A stretch of DNA of 64,000 bases from Bacteroides fragilis NCTC 9343. Lineage in GTDB: Bacteria > Bacteroidota > Bacteroidia > Bacteroidales > Bacteroidaceae. Position 1 is the stretch's first letter. Each line of letters starts with the position of its first letter. This document shows, in pieces, positions 1 through 9,705 of the stretch. The notes beneath the pieces are model-generated. The model was not told the DNA's origin and ran no database searches. It saw nothing but the letters and a program-made list of their open reading frames with translations. Position numbers and translations under genes: made by a program. The stretch covers positions 310,001 through 374,000 of the forward strand of contig NC_003228.3 of NCBI RefSeq assembly GCF_000025985.1, in the 5' to 3' direction.

Positions 1-368
1 TATCAGGTGGCAATGGGGCTGCCCCTATCAGCCCGGTAGAATATTCTGTGTCTCAGAAAGATTGTGAATTGATGGCTAAGGTTCGGGCAGCAGTCGAGGC
101 ACAGCTTTCGGACGAGAACTTCTCCGTTGATACACTGGCAGAGTCACTCAATATGAGCCGTTCCAATTTCTATCGTAAGATAAAGGCCTTGGCCGGTATG
201 CCGCCCAATGATTACCTGAAGACTATCCGTTTGAATAAAGCTGCCGAGCTGCTGAAAAGCGGAGTGCGCATAACCGAAGTGTGTGAGAAAATCGGCTTCA
301 GTTCTTCGTCCTATTTTGCCAAATGCTTTAAGATTCAGTTTGGAGTATTGCCGAAAGATTATCATTGA
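1..368 (+). CDS. Hybrid two-component system regulator, C-terminal AraC-type DNA-binding end (partial)
   Basis: The reading frame is open from base 3 to the stop at 366-368, so this is the 3' end of a longer gene that starts outside the window. A GTG at 48 is internal. The last 100 or so residues are an AraC/HTH_18 domain: a first helix-turn-helix around NMSRSNFYRKIKALAG and a second around VCEKIGFSSSSYFAKCFK, ending in PKDYH as is usual for Bacteroides hybrid two-component systems (HTCS). In this family a periplasmic sensor, histidine kinase, receiver and AraC domain are fused and activate a neighbouring PUL. Its position beside a 49-kb PUL makes it the likely regulator, and an AraC dimer would suit the tandem direct-repeat operators found at six promoters here. 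That it is an HTCS rather than a stand-alone AraC protein is inferred, because the sensor part is not visible. Confidence 0.82.
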   Translation, partial: SGGNGAAPISPVEYSVSQKDCELMAKVRAAVEAQLSDENFSVDTLAESLNMSRSNFYRKIKALAGMPPNDYLKTIRLNKAAELLKSGVRITEVCEKIGFSSSSYFAKCFKIQFGVLPKDYH

Positions 369-448
369 TACAAGTGCGGACTCCGCATTATCCCAAGATA
401 TATGATGCACTACAGGGGATAGATGGCTGTCACCGCTTAAACAATCAG

Positions 449-497
449 TACCCTCTTTACTCTTTTTCCATCAACTGAAAGGAGAGTAAAGAGGGTA
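449..497. terminator. Bidirectional terminator hairpin between convergent genes
   Basis: A perfect 14-bp inverted repeat (449-462 with 484-497, arms built on CCCTCTTTAC) lies between the convergent ends of the AraC-type regulator gene (stop 368) and the GH43 gene (stop 550). A T run follows the left arm. It probably ends both transcripts. Confidence 0.75.
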
Positions 498-549
498 TTG
501 ACAAAGAGGGGATGTATAACTGTGTATACAATAGATCAATCGGATTGTA

Positions 550-1626
550 CTATTTAATTTGCGTTCCTTCTTTGCAAGGTTTTCCCAAAACAGGCATCCC
601 GTTTGCATCCCAGCTTATTTTTTGCAGACGGGGACTACGGGAGTCTGTTGCTCCCGGTGCATCGTTGGGGATTTTTCGGGCATGATAAAGCATGTACCAT
701 TCCTTTTCATCCGGTGTAGGGACAAAAGAGGGACTACCCGGTCCGAAAACACTGTCTTCGGGTTGCTGCTCAAAGACAGGAGTATCCTGTTTCTTCCAGG
801 ATGCCGCATTGGTCAGGTCACTTCCGGCATCAGCAGTCAGCAGTCCGATGCAATAGTAGGGAGTCCAGCTTCCACTGGCACAGTAGTATATCAGCACTTT
901 GTCCTTGTTCTTCGATTCAAAGAATTGTGGGGACTCGTTGACGTGGATTGGGTAAGCTGTTTTACTGCCATCAGGTGAGATCCATTGACGTTCCCATTCA
1001 TATTCCGGTTCCGCAATCATCACCCTGTCCGACGAGAGTGTCCACGGATTTTCCATCCTGGCAATATAGATACATTGAGTTTCTGTTTCAATCCGGCGCT
1101 TAGGCCATCCACACCAAATGAGATAACGCTGACCCTGATGCTCGAATGTACTGGCATGGATTGCCCAATTATCGTCTTTGTCAGTTTTAATTCGTCCTTT
1201 CATCACAAATTCACCTTCCAACGGGTTGGGAGAACTGTTTTCTATGACATAGATGTGGTGATTGTCCATGTTGCCGTCATCTGCTGCGAAATAAACATAC
1301 CATTTCCCGTCAATCCGGTGTATCTCCGGTCCCCAGAGGTGATAAGAGTTGGAGATTTCTTTTGGAATCCATACTTCTTTCCGGGCAGCATGTTCCAGGT
1401 CGGTGATGTCATTGGTTTCCCAAAGGATAATTTTATTCTCGGCTCCTTGCGTGTAATAATATTTGCCTTCGTGAAAGACAGCCCATGGTTCTGCTCCTAC
1501 TGCCAATAGTGGATTGGTATAAGTAGCTTCGGAAGGAATCTCTTTAGTGGCAGAAGCTTTCTTGTTTTGACAAGCCGGACAGCAGGTCAGTACCAACAGG
1601 AGTAAGGGGATATGTTTGAGTTTCAT
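550..1626 (-). CDS. GH43-family lipoprotein with altered catalytic triad
   Basis: A 358-residue lipoprotein with a signal peptide ending at the cysteine in CPACQNK. The fold is a five-bladed beta-propeller of family GH43, whose members mostly remove arabinofuranose, xylose or galactose-type residues. Family landmarks are HLWGPEIH, WYVYFAADDG and FGPGSPSFV. The triad is unusual. The general base position, normally Asp in an ADP motif, reads AEP (Glu46). The pKa-modulator position, normally Asp in a (L/I)DAT motif, is His157 (AIHAST). The general acid Glu231 (NESPQ) is kept. A close paralog lies at 12047. This is the last gene of the leftward operon, 81 nt after GH3. It could be an enzyme with modified chemistry or a binding protein; the family call is firm, the activity is not. 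Confidence 0.85.
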   Translation of the reverse strand: MKLKHIPLLLLVLTCCPACQNKKASATKEIPSEATYTNPLLAVGAEPWAVFHEGKYYYTQGAENKIILWETNDITDLEHAARKEVWIPKEISNSYHLWGPEIHRIDGKWYVYFAADDGNMDNHHIYVIENSSPNPLEGEFVMKGRIKTDKDDNWAIHASTFEHQGQRYLIWCGWPKRRIETETQCIYIARMENPWTLSSDRVMIAEPEYEWERQWISPDGSKTAYPIHVNESPQFFESKNKDKVLIYYCASGSWTPYYCIGLLTADAGSDLTNAASWKKQDTPVFEQQPEDSVFGPGSPSFVPTPDEKEWYMLYHARKIPNDAPGATDSRSPRLQKISWDANGMPVLGKPCKEGTQIK

Positions 1627-1707
1627 AGGCTTTGGGTTTTAACAATATTGCAAATTAAACACGTTTTGGGACGAACGGAGACACGTCCGGCTCAAGTTTA
1701 GACTATT

Positions 1708-4206
1708 TTAACGTGAAATCCCGACCGACATCTTTGCTTTGATATCCCGGGAAGAAAATCCTAACAAGATGTCGTGGCTACCCCGGTCGATGACAAATCT
1801 CCGGCTACCCGTATCATAATGTGAGAATGCTTCTGCCGGAACAGTAATTTCTATACTCTTTGTTTCGCCCGGTTCCAGATATACTTTCCGGAAGCCTTTC
1901 AGTTCTTTTTCCGGATGTTCCACTGTCGTATCTTTGTTGGATACATAAAGTTGTACGACTTCTGCGCCTGCCGTTCTTCCGGTGTTGGTGAGTTTACAGG
2001 TGACTGTTACCGAACCGTCCGTTTTCGGAGTACCGACAGTCGGTGCCGAAAGTTTAAAACGGGTATACGACAATCCGTAACCAAATGGATATTGTACTTC
2101 CCGTTTCAGTTTATCGTATCCACGATATCCGACAAATATACCTTCGGCGTACTCTACATGCTTGTCTCCGTCCGGATCGTAGTAGCTGTGAAAAGTGGGA
2201 TTGTCTTCCCATCGTTTCTCAAAAGTGATAGGTAATTTCCCCGAAGGATTGAGCTCCCCGAAGAGTGTACGTGCGATTGCCGTTCCGGCTTCCTGGCCTC
2301 CGTACCATGCCCATAGTAGTCCTTTCAGGGAAGGTTCCCAGCTTTGCATCTCTACATTGCCCCCTGCATTGACGATACCTACTACGGGACGTTTAGATTG
2401 CAGCGTATTCTGCAGTAATTGTGCTTCGTCTTCGGGGAGTTCGAAGGTACGGTCTCGTCCTTCTCCTTCCGTATCTGAGTTGAATCCGATGCAAGCCACT
2501 ACCAGGTCGTTTCGGTTCAGTGCTTCAACGAATAAATTGTTTGAGGCATTCTTCTGTTTCCATATAAAATTGACAGCAGCACCTCCGCCTTTCTGGAAGT
2601 ATTCTATCTTCAGGTCATACTTTTTACCGGCTTCCAGCATGCAACGATAAGTGGAATTGCGGAAAGCACCTTCGTGCCATTCGTCTGCGATGAGTTTTCC
2701 ATCGATATATAGTCTGTATCCATCGTCTCCGCCAAGGGTGAACAGGTATTCATCTGTTTCCTGTGGACAGATGGTTCCATTCCATCGGACGGAGAATTGC
2801 TCTTTGGGCATCTCTTTTAATCCCGTACCACCCGACCAGGAATAGTTTATTTTCGTCTCAGTCTGTTCCACTTTCGGAGTGCCTTCTAAATTCATGTTAT
2901 CGAAGTACTGAGCACGGAAGCCTTTTTGCTTTCTTTCAGTATCGGTAAAAATAATAGTCGGTAAATAGTCGTATACATCCAGATATTCTACCCGGATGTC
3001 TCTTTCGGCGGCTTCTTTGCGTATACCGTCCAATACGGATACATATTGGAACGGATGTACTTCACCACTGCCGCCTCCGCAAACATATCCTTGTGCGTTT
3101 TTACCTACTACAGCGATTGTTTTCACTTTGCCGGAGCGGATTGGAAGGATCTGGTTGGTATTCTTCAGCAATACCAAGCCTTCACTCGCCACGTTCAAAG
3201 CGGTTTGGGCGCATTGCGGATTCTTCAGTGGGATATGAGTATCCGGCTGCTGTGTTTCCCGGAATCCGAAAGCAAGGAGAGTTTGCAGGATGTGGCGTAC
3301 CTTTTCGTCTATCGTTTCGATTGTGATATCACCTGTCCGTAAGTAGTACTTCAGTTCTTCGGGTTGCATCTTGCTTCCGGCAGGCATCTCGAGATCGAGC
3401 CCTCCTTTTACGGCAGGGATGCAATGATGAGTCGATCCCCAGTCGGACATCAGGATTCCCTTGAAGCCCCATTGCTGTCTTAGTACATCTTTCAGCAGCC
3501 ACGGGTGTTCGGTAGTATAAATTCCGTTCAGCAGATTGTAGCTTGACATCACTGCACCTACTTCGGCTTCTTGTACGGCTGCCCGAAAAGAAGGGAAATA
3601 AATTTCGTTTAGAGTTCGTTCATCAATATCCGAACTGATATGATCACGATCATAATCCGAGTTATTGGCGATAAAGTGTTTGATGGTAGCCATGACCCCT
3701 TGCCCTTGTACGCCTTTTATATATCCGGTTGCCATGCGTGAAGTGAGATACGGGTCTTCTCCCATATATTCGAAATTACGTCCACACATCGGAGCACGGT
3801 AAATGTTGACTGCAGGACCTAAAAGGACATGTACTCCTCGTGCGCGGCAATCTTTACCCAAGGCGCTTCCGTATTCCGTAGCCAATTGTTCGTTCCAGGT
3901 GGCAGCCAGCATCAGCGCACACGGATAAGCAGTAGAGGGCCCGTGTGTTCCCAGCCCTTGTGGCCCATCGCTCATCTTCAGTCGGGGGATGCCGAAACGT
4001 TCCAGCGGACGGGTATACATCCAATTGATACCCCCTATATAAGACAGTTTTTCGTCAAGGGTCATTTGTGAGAGTATTTTTTCCGCTTGTTGTTCCACAT
4101 CGGCAGTGAATCGTTTTTGGGCGGTGCTAAAAAGACATTGAAGGGTGAGTACTCCCCATAACAGGAGTCGGCGGCAAGAAGTTGCCAAGGAGGTAGTTGC
4201 TTTCAT
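1708..4206 (-). CDS. GH3 glycoside hydrolase with inserted PA14 domain
   Basis: An 832-residue secreted enzyme with an N-terminal signal peptide (cleavage near FSTAQ). It has the standard GH3 layout: a TIM barrel (about 35-300) with KHF at 176-178 and the nucleophile Asp255 in LMSDWGSTH, then a (alpha/beta)6 sandwich. A PA14 carbohydrate-binding module is inserted in the sandwich (about 425-565; RAQYFDN to NFIWKQK). A C-terminal fibronectin-III-like domain follows (about 745-820). The likely acid/base is the Glu in GEGRDRTFELP. GH3 enzymes with PA14 are retaining beta-glucosidases or beta-xylosidases and related enzymes; the substrate is not readable from sequence. It would act in the periplasm on beta-linked end sugars. 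It is preceded by GH76 in the same leftward run, with a hairpin-bearing gap between them. Confidence 0.92.
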   Translation of the reverse strand: MKATTSLATSCRRLLLWGVLTLQCLFSTAQKRFTADVEQQAEKILSQMTLDEKLSYIGGINWMYTRPLERFGIPRLKMSDGPQGLGTHGPSTAYPCALMLAATWNEQLATEYGSALGKDCRARGVHVLLGPAVNIYRAPMCGRNFEYMGEDPYLTSRMATGYIKGVQGQGVMATIKHFIANNSDYDRDHISSDIDERTLNEIYFPSFRAAVQEAEVGAVMSSYNLLNGIYTTEHPWLLKDVLRQQWGFKGILMSDWGSTHHCIPAVKGGLDLEMPAGSKMQPEELKYYLRTGDITIETIDEKVRHILQTLLAFGFRETQQPDTHIPLKNPQCAQTALNVASEGLVLLKNTNQILPIRSGKVKTIAVVGKNAQGYVCGGGSGEVHPFQYVSVLDGIRKEAAERDIRVEYLDVYDYLPTIIFTDTERKQKGFRAQYFDNMNLEGTPKVEQTETKINYSWSGGTGLKEMPKEQFSVRWNGTICPQETDEYLFTLGGDDGYRLYIDGKLIADEWHEGAFRNSTYRCMLEAGKKYDLKIEYFQKGGGAAVNFIWKQKNASNNLFVEALNRNDLVVACIGFNSDTEGEGRDRTFELPEDEAQLLQNTLQSKRPVVGIVNAGGNVEMQSWEPSLKGLLWAWYGGQEAGTAIARTLFGELNPSGKLPITFEKRWEDNPTFHSYYDPDGDKHVEYAEGIFVGYRGYDKLKREVQYPFGYGLSYTRFKLSAPTVGTPKTDGSVTVTCKLTNTGRTAGAEVVQLYVSNKDTTVEHPEKELKGFRKVYLEPGETKSIEITVPAEAFSHYDTGSRRFVIDRGSHDILLGFSSRDIKAKMSVGISR

Positions 4207-4243
4207 TTTAGTAAGATTATTGGTTTGTGCAGGTCTGTTGTGA

Positions 4244-4343
4244 ATTTACCACAAAGTGCACGGAGAGCATGAGAGGAAATCTTCTTTGAGATATGCTGAC
4301 TTGTTTAACAGTAAGCTACAACTCCGTGTCCTCTGTGGTAAAT
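4244..4343. repeat. Intercistronic inverted repeat of the CACAGAG family
   Basis: The arms 4244-4265 and 4322-4343 match at 18 of 22 positions (left arm begins ATTTACCACAAAG; right arm ends CTCTGTGGTAAAT). It sits between GH76 and GH3. Related arms occur at 32478, 38575-38662 and 42508-42631. Confidence 0.7.
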
Positions 4344-4348
4344 CTATA

Positions 4349-5515
4349 TTAGAGTTCGCTGATTTCCGAGTACAGTTCAATCATGCAGGAATTTTCCAGC
4401 AAGCTTTTGAACTTGTCTTTCCGGTTGCCCGACCAGTCGTTGTTCAGCAGCCCGTTTTCATCGCGGGTGTACTGCCAGGCATAGTCTGCATTGTCGATCA
4501 TAGCTTTTACATAAGTATCGTTTTTGTCAACTTTGTAAAGGGCTTTCAGACCACGGAAAAGGATGACGTTGAACCATGGGCTAGACGGGAAAAACTTCAT
4601 TTCTCCTTTTACCGTTGGTTGCGGTTTCAGGAAATGCTCGTAAGATCCCTTGGCCGTTTGTTGTGCATCTTTCAGGTATTGTTCGTCACCGGTGGCCTGA
4701 TAGAGCAGTACACCTGCCTGAATCATCTGTCCGCTGTTGTACGTATATTTGGCATAACCGATCTTGCCTTGCAGGTTCTTGTTGTCCCAATAGACAAAAT
4801 CCGACGGATCGCGCAAATTATCGCGTGTCCACTGGTAAGTTGCCATTGCCTGGTCGAGGTATTTTTTATCTTTGGTCAACTTGTAGAGCTTCATGCAAAG
4901 AACCGTTGCAGGTGCGTTCGAGCAAGTGTTCTTTGATTCCTTTTTCTGTTCGCACCAGTAGATTCCACCTCCCAGTTCGTCCGACCACCCGGAGTAGATG
5001 TAGTCGTGCAGGGCGATGGCTTTCTTTAAGTACTCTTTGTTCTTTGTCACGGCATAATAGTCGCAAAAGTCAATCGCTACCCAATCGTTGTCATCATAGT
5101 AACGGTCGTTTTGTCCGGCGAAGGCCGGATAAGACTGATAACATTCCGGCTGGCGGGTGGTATCCCAGTACAAGTCGAGTCCGGGCTTGATCTGTTTGTC
5201 CATCAGTTTTTTGTACTTCTTGTTGCCGGATGTTTTATAAAGCGATACGCAACCTGACACCATTGCCGAATAAGGCCATAAGAAGGATACTTCTTGTTGA
5301 GTAACTTCCGAACCGGTGTTGGCTGTATATGTAATTTGTTGTTTGGGATTCCGTGGATAAGTCTCCATCAGCAATCCATACTTCTTTACCTCATAAAGAG
5401 ACAGTACTCGTTGAAGGAGTGAATCGGCTCTCTGAAGGTAGATTTTACCTCCCAACTGTGCCGACAGGCAAGCCGGAACGAGCAGGAAGGTGAGGGCAAT
5501 GAATGATTTTCTCAT
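4349..5515 (-). CDS. GH76 endo-alpha-1,6-mannanase-type enzyme
   Basis: I use the ATG at 5515 ([12 protein letters not shown]) because it opens a clear signal peptide ending near CLSAQ; the longer in-frame start adds an unlikely 20-residue leader. The 388-residue product has the (alpha/alpha)6-barrel pattern of GH76, with the catalytic Asp-Asp pair at 141-142 (RYYDDNDW), GGGIYWCEQ, and [11 protein letters not shown]76 enzymes cut alpha-1,6-mannan backbones with retention. No Cys-lipobox is evident, so it may be periplasmic rather than surface-anchored. It lies in the leftward operon between GH2 and GH3. A second, quite different GH76 is at 32750, so the locus carries at least two backbone-cutting enzymes. 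Confidence 0.9.
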   Translation of the reverse strand: MRKSFIALTFLLVPACLSAQLGGKIYLQRADSLLQRVLSLYEVKKYGLLMETYPRNPKQQITYTANTGSEVTQQEVSFLWPYSAMVSGCVSLYKTSGNKKYKKLMDKQIKPGLDLYWDTTRQPECYQSYPAFAGQNDRYYDDNDWVAIDFCDYYAVTKNKEYLKKAIALHDYIYSGWSDELGGGIYWCEQKKESKNTCSNAPATVLCMKLYKLTKDKKYLDQAMATYQWTRDNLRDPSDFVYWDNKNLQGKIGYAKYTYNSGQMIQAGVLLYQATGDEQYLKDAQQTAKGSYEHFLKPQPTVKGEMKFFPSSPWFNVILFRGLKALYKVDKNDTYVKAMIDNADYAWQYTRDENGLLNNDWSGNRKDKFKSLLENSCMIELYSEISEL

Positions 5516-5535
5516 ACTTGTATTTAAATAATGGC

Positions 5536-5723
5536 AATCAGTAGTTGAGTCGGGGGTACGGTCTTTACAGGCCACTATCCGGTTGTATACCCTACACCCG
5601 ACAACGACTCAACTATTGATTTGCAAAATAATAAAATAGCAGATAACAGTTGAAAGCCTCCCTTTCATGAAAGTATCCCATCACAGGTAAACAGATTTCT
5701 GCAATGTCCCCTTATAGGGAGGC
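5536..5723. repeat. Two hairpins in the GH2-GH76 intercistronic gap
   Basis: The first hairpin pairs 5536-5552 with 5605-5621 (16 of 17 bp, core AGTTGAGTCG). The second pairs 5656-5663 with 5716-5723 (GCCTCCCT/AGGGAGGC). Neither has a T tract in the direction of transcription that would make it an obvious terminator. They may be processing or attenuation structures in the leftward mRNA. Confidence 0.55.
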
Positions 5724-5730
5724 ACTCCTT

Positions 5731-7515
5731 TTATTTTATTTTCTCAAAAATAGCTTTGATTCGTTTCATATCCAATTTCGGAGTACGGTCATAATAGTAG
5801 ATACCGTTTTTCTCCTGTTCCACGTCAGTCAGCTGAGTATAGCAGAAACCTGTCACATGCGGTGAGTCGATAAAAGCATCGATCTGACCTTCCAGACGCT
5901 TGTAGAATGCTTCTGCATTTTCAGGCATACCACCGTATCCCCATGAGTTTTTGCGGTCTTTCTCTGCCATCCAGGGGATACCGCCGAATTCGTCAACCAT
6001 GTAAGGTTGTCCCTCGTAAACGGCCAGGAAGTCCTTGTCACGCGCATTGCGGTAAGGCTCTTTACCTTCTTCCATTTTTAGCTGTTCAGTCAGTTTAGCA
6101 CGATCCTGCTCGTAGTTGTGTACGCTCCAGATATCTGTTATCACATGGTTATCACCACTGGCGTCGTTTACCGGACGAGTCGGGTCGATGGCTTTGGTAA
6201 TGTTGTATACGTCACGTACCAAGCGGACATAAGCATCCGGACCGCCACCCCAGGTTTCATTGAAAGGAGTCCAGGTTACGAGTGAGGGATGATTGCGGTC
6301 ACGAACCACTACTTCGCTCCATTCACCCAGGAAGTTACGCGCAGCCAGCTCCTTGTTTACATCGAGCATCCAGCTTGCCGATTCTCCCCAGGTGATGTAT
6401 CCCAGTTTGTCGGCCCAGTAATAATATCTCTCTTCAAATACTTTCTGGTGAAGACGTGCCCCGTTGAAACCGGCTTCTTTTCCCAATACGATATCGTTCT
6501 TCAGATCTTCATCGCTCGGAGCTGTCCAGATACCTTCCGGATAGAATCCCTGATCGAGTACCAGACGTTGGAAGTAAGGCTGGTTGTTCAGATAGAAACG
6601 TCCGTTGGCTGTGTGCACTTTGCGCATACCGGCGTATGATTTCACTTCGTCCAGTACGTTGCCTTTGGCATCTTTTACCTGATAAACGAGATCGTATAAG
6701 AACGGATCTTCCGGCGACCACAGTTTCATATTCTTCACCGGCAGAACTACTACCGAACTGTTGGCACAATTTACACTTTTCTTGGCAACGGTTTTATTTC
6801 CGTCTTTCAAGATGATTTCCAATGTGTTGGCCGATTCATTATAAAATTCCGGTTCGATGATCAACTGTTTTTGGTCGATGTCCGGGCGTACGAATACTGA
6901 CTTCAGACCGTCGGTTGAGACAGCTTCCATCCATACAGTCTGCCAGATACCGGTAGTACGGGTATAAGAGCAGCCTCCCGAATAATAGTTACCGCATTGC
7001 TTTCCTCCGGTTTGTAGTCCGGAACGGAGATCATCTTGTACGAATACCACCAGATTGTGAGTCTTTCCGGGGGTAACATAGCGAGTCAGATCTACGGCAA
7101 ACGAAGACGAACCGCCGAAATGACGTTGTACGAATTTACCATCGACGTAGATCTCCGCACAATAATCCACAGCACCGAAGTTCAGGAATATCTTTTTTCC
7201 ATTCCAGTCCGATGGGATGGTAATATTGCGTTGATACCACATCTGTTCGATGAAATCGGTATAGCCTACTCCCGAAAGTTTACTTTCCGGGCAGAAGGGT
7301 ACAGTGATGTTCTTATCAAACTTCTCTGCCGACTGCAGGCGGCGGTCTTTTCCTGATTTACCAAAATCGAAATCGAATGTCCAGGTCCCGTTCAGGTTTA
7401 GCCATTGTTCCCGTTCGAACTGTGGACGGGGATACTCCGCTCGCGGAGTATCTGCACTGAAACAGGACCAGCTGTTCAGCATGAATAGCATTGCTGCTGC
7501 TAAAAGTTTTTTCAT
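5731..7515 (-). CDS. GH2 glycoside hydrolase (three-domain form)
   Basis: The start is taken at ATG 7515 (MKKLLAAAMLF), which gives a signal peptide ending near SCFSAD. The 594-residue protein has a GH2 sugar-binding jelly-roll (about 30-200; MWYQRNITIP, GIWQTVWME), an Ig-like domain (about 205-300) and a TIM barrel (about 305-594). The acid/base is Glu420 in PFNETWGG and the nucleophile Glu509 in VDEFGG. It is shorter than LacZ and lacks the C-terminal LacZ domains. GH2 covers beta-galactosidase, beta-mannosidase, beta-glucuronidase, arabinosidase and galactofuranosidase activities, so the substrate stays open. It follows the GH127 pair in the leftward operon. A distant GH2 relative lies at 13256. 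Confidence 0.9.
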   Translation of the reverse strand: MKKLLAAAMLFMLNSWSCFSADTPRAEYPRPQFEREQWLNLNGTWTFDFDFGKSGKDRRLQSAEKFDKNITVPFCPESKLSGVGYTDFIEQMWYQRNITIPSDWNGKKIFLNFGAVDYCAEIYVDGKFVQRHFGGSSSFAVDLTRYVTPGKTHNLVVFVQDDLRSGLQTGGKQCGNYYSGGCSYTRTTGIWQTVWMEAVSTDGLKSVFVRPDIDQKQLIIEPEFYNESANTLEIILKDGNKTVAKKSVNCANSSVVVLPVKNMKLWSPEDPFLYDLVYQVKDAKGNVLDEVKSYAGMRKVHTANGRFYLNNQPYFQRLVLDQGFYPEGIWTAPSDEDLKNDIVLGKEAGFNGARLHQKVFEERYYYWADKLGYITWGESASWMLDVNKELAARNFLGEWSEVVVRDRNHPSLVTWTPFNETWGGGPDAYVRLVRDVYNITKAIDPTRPVNDASGDNHVITDIWSVHNYEQDRAKLTEQLKMEEGKEPYRNARDKDFLAVYEGQPYMVDEFGGIPWMAEKDRKNSWGYGGMPENAEAFYKRLEGQIDAFIDSPHVTGFCYTQLTDVEQEKNGIYYYDRTPKLDMKRIKAIFEKIK

Positions 7516-7531
7516 TGTAATTGTGTGTTTG

Positions 7532-7577
7532 AGTCCTTCTTTCCCCTCCACTTGCAGGCAGGGGAGAAAGGAGGACT
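7532..7577. repeat. Hairpin between GH127 and GH2
   Basis: The arms 7532-7549 and 7561-7577 pair almost fully (AGTCCTTCTTTCCCC against its complement) just upstream of the GH2 start on the leftward mRNA. It may be a processing or stability element. Confidence 0.6.
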
Positions 7578-7631
7578 TGTGTATGAATATTGAGTTATTA
7601 TTATAATGGTTCGGAGTGATTATTCACCTCT

Positions 7632-9668
7632 CTATCGGGAGGCTCCCACTACCGGAAATTCCGTTATTCTTAATGTAGTGCATCCATAAGGAATCAGGGT
7701 GATTTCTGTTTCCGGCCCTTCGCCTCCGCTACAGAAAGAATAAGGTTGAGGCCCTGCCATTTCGTTGTAAAGTTTCCATGAAGGTACCAATCTTGCTTTC
7801 ATCCGTATTTCTATCGGGGCATTTTCCTTATTCCAGGGGAATACGGAAGATTGCTTTTCCGTATGAATCGTTACACGGGCATGTTCGTTCGCTTTGTTAC
7901 GATTGAAATCAACCAATCCATAGTTCCATGGTTCGGTAGGAGTCACTGAGTAATAATACGGACCATACCACGGCTCTTCAAACTCTTTCTTCTCCCATTT
8001 TTCTTCCATCTTCAAGGCAAATACCAACGGACCGCGTTCAATGGTTACCGAATTCTCATACCAGGTGCTGGCAGTGACTTCCATCGGCAGATGGAGTTCC
8101 ACCCGGTCCCCTTTTTTCCAGTTGCGGTTGACAATGGCCATCCGGCCTCCTTCGGCATGTTGAAGAAGTTGTCCGTTGACTGATATTCCGGCTTGTTTGC
8201 ACCATTTCGGGATACGTAATTGGAGAGCGAAGTTTACTTCTTTCCGTTTTTTGTCCATTGATTGGAGGGTGAAACTTATTTTGTCATCCATCGGATAGTA
8301 GGTTTCTTCACTGAAAGTTACCGTACACCCATCCGCTACTTTGGCCGTCACTTCCGATGGTGCGTATGCCGTAACAGCCAGTCCGCCGTCAGGAGTGGCA
8401 TACCAGAGGCTTTGGGTGAATTTAGGCCAACCTTGGTGCATGTTCGATGCACAACAAGGATATCCCGTCAGCAGCCCGAAACAGTTGTCCGTTCCTCCGT
8501 GATCCTGATCGAAATTGCGACGGTGGCGTGATACCATCACCTGGTTGGCTTGTTGGAAATATTGTTTTGTCATAAAATCGTCTGAAATCTGGGTGGGCAG
8601 TGCATTGAATGCAATCCTTTCCAGATGGTCGGCGAAGTCGATATCTCCCGTGATCTCTACCATTTTTTCCAGCGAGTACATCAGTTCCACAGCTGAGCAG
8701 AGTTCTGAACCTTGGGTCGGATTGTTGCCATGCAATGCCTCGTCACCACCATACATACCCTGCGGTTGTCCGTGGAACTGGCGAATGTCACGAAAAGCAC
8801 GTTTAACCGCATCGAGATACATTTTGTCGGGCTCTTGCTGATAATAGATGACAGGCTCTTTGATACCTTGTGCCAGGTTGACACAGTGAATCGTATTGAT
8901 ACGTTTCAGGTCTCCCCGGTTCACCATATCTACAAAGCTGAAACTTTGTTGATGAATCAGTTTGCCGAGATCGAGTAGGAATGAATCACCGGTGATATTA
9001 TAGAGCCAGTATACGGCCTGAAGATTATCGCAGGCACGGAACTCTGCCCAAAAAGTCCAGTTGCCGAGCGGCTTTTCCGGTAACGTTTTCAGTTGATAAC
9101 GGAAATAGTCGGTCATAAATCGGATGACCCGTTGATCGTTCGTGGCAGAATAATATTGCTGGAGTATTTTCAGCATCACCATACGCGGCCACCAGTCGTG
9201 AGAGTTATCCCGTTGTATGCCGGCCTCTCCGGGATAGTCTTTGGCCGGACCGAAGAAACCGTCTTCCCGCTGACTTTTTAAAGCCCATTCTATCCAAGGT
9301 TGCACTTTAGCTTTCAGTTGCGCATCGTCCAGGATATATGCCAGAGGAAGTAAACCGTCAATCCAGTATGGTCCTCTTTCCCATTGATCACCGTCACCGC
9401 CGAGCCAGCCGTTGCGTTCGCCCATCACCAGCGGATACAGTTTGTCCATTTGCCCGGTTGCCCCGTTTTTCTGCCTTACCAACATTTCCTGCAACCATCC
9501 TTTTGCCTTAATGCTGCCTAACGGTAGTTCCATCAAAGGTTTGCGCACCAATGGATAGCGGTTGTTGGTATAGTTCTCGGGGGTATCGGCCCGGAGCCCG
9601 CTTCCCAAGGAAGAGAAGCAGAGGCCCAGTCCGATGAGCAGATATGTAAATGTATTTTTTTTCTTCAT
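7632..9668 (-). CDS. GH127-type (DUF1680) hydrolase, first paralog
   Basis: I choose ATG 9668 (MKKKNTF) over the GTG at 9695, since it directly opens the signal peptide. The 678-residue protein is an (alpha/alpha)6 barrel followed by beta domains, as in GH127/DUF1680. The family's zinc-thiolate site is visible: Glu322 and Cys324 in SELCSAVE, and Cys405-Cys406 in YPCCASN. By analogy with the characterised beta-L-arabinofuranosidase HypBA1, one Cys of the CC pair is the nucleophile. Glu310 (GGDEALHG) is a possible acid/base. Family members act on beta-L-arabinofuranosides, and some act on other furanosides. It is only distantly similar to the GH127 at 58437. The gap to the upstream paralog is 37 nt, so they are co-transcribed. 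Confidence 0.88.
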   Translation of the reverse strand: MKKKNTFTYLLIGLGLCFSSLGSGLRADTPENYTNNRYPLVRKPLMELPLGSIKAKGWLQEMLVRQKNGATGQMDKLYPLVMGERNGWLGGDGDQWERGPYWIDGLLPLAYILDDAQLKAKVQPWIEWALKSQREDGFFGPAKDYPGEAGIQRDNSHDWWPRMVMLKILQQYYSATNDQRVIRFMTDYFRYQLKTLPEKPLGNWTFWAEFRACDNLQAVYWLYNITGDSFLLDLGKLIHQQSFSFVDMVNRGDLKRINTIHCVNLAQGIKEPVIYYQQEPDKMYLDAVKRAFRDIRQFHGQPQGMYGGDEALHGNNPTQGSELCSAVELMYSLEKMVEITGDIDFADHLERIAFNALPTQISDDFMTKQYFQQANQVMVSRHRRNFDQDHGGTDNCFGLLTGYPCCASNMHQGWPKFTQSLWYATPDGGLAVTAYAPSEVTAKVADGCTVTFSEETYYPMDDKISFTLQSMDKKRKEVNFALQLRIPKWCKQAGISVNGQLLQHAEGGRMAIVNRNWKKGDRVELHLPMEVTASTWYENSVTIERGPLVFALKMEEKWEKKEFEEPWYGPYYYSVTPTEPWNYGLVDFNRNKANEHARVTIHTEKQSSVFPWNKENAPIEIRMKARLVPSWKLYNEMAGPQPYSFCSGGEGPETEITLIPYGCTTLRITEFPVVGASR

Positions 9669-9705
9669 GAGTGTCTTTCGATTAATGTTTATCACCGGGT
9701 ATCTT

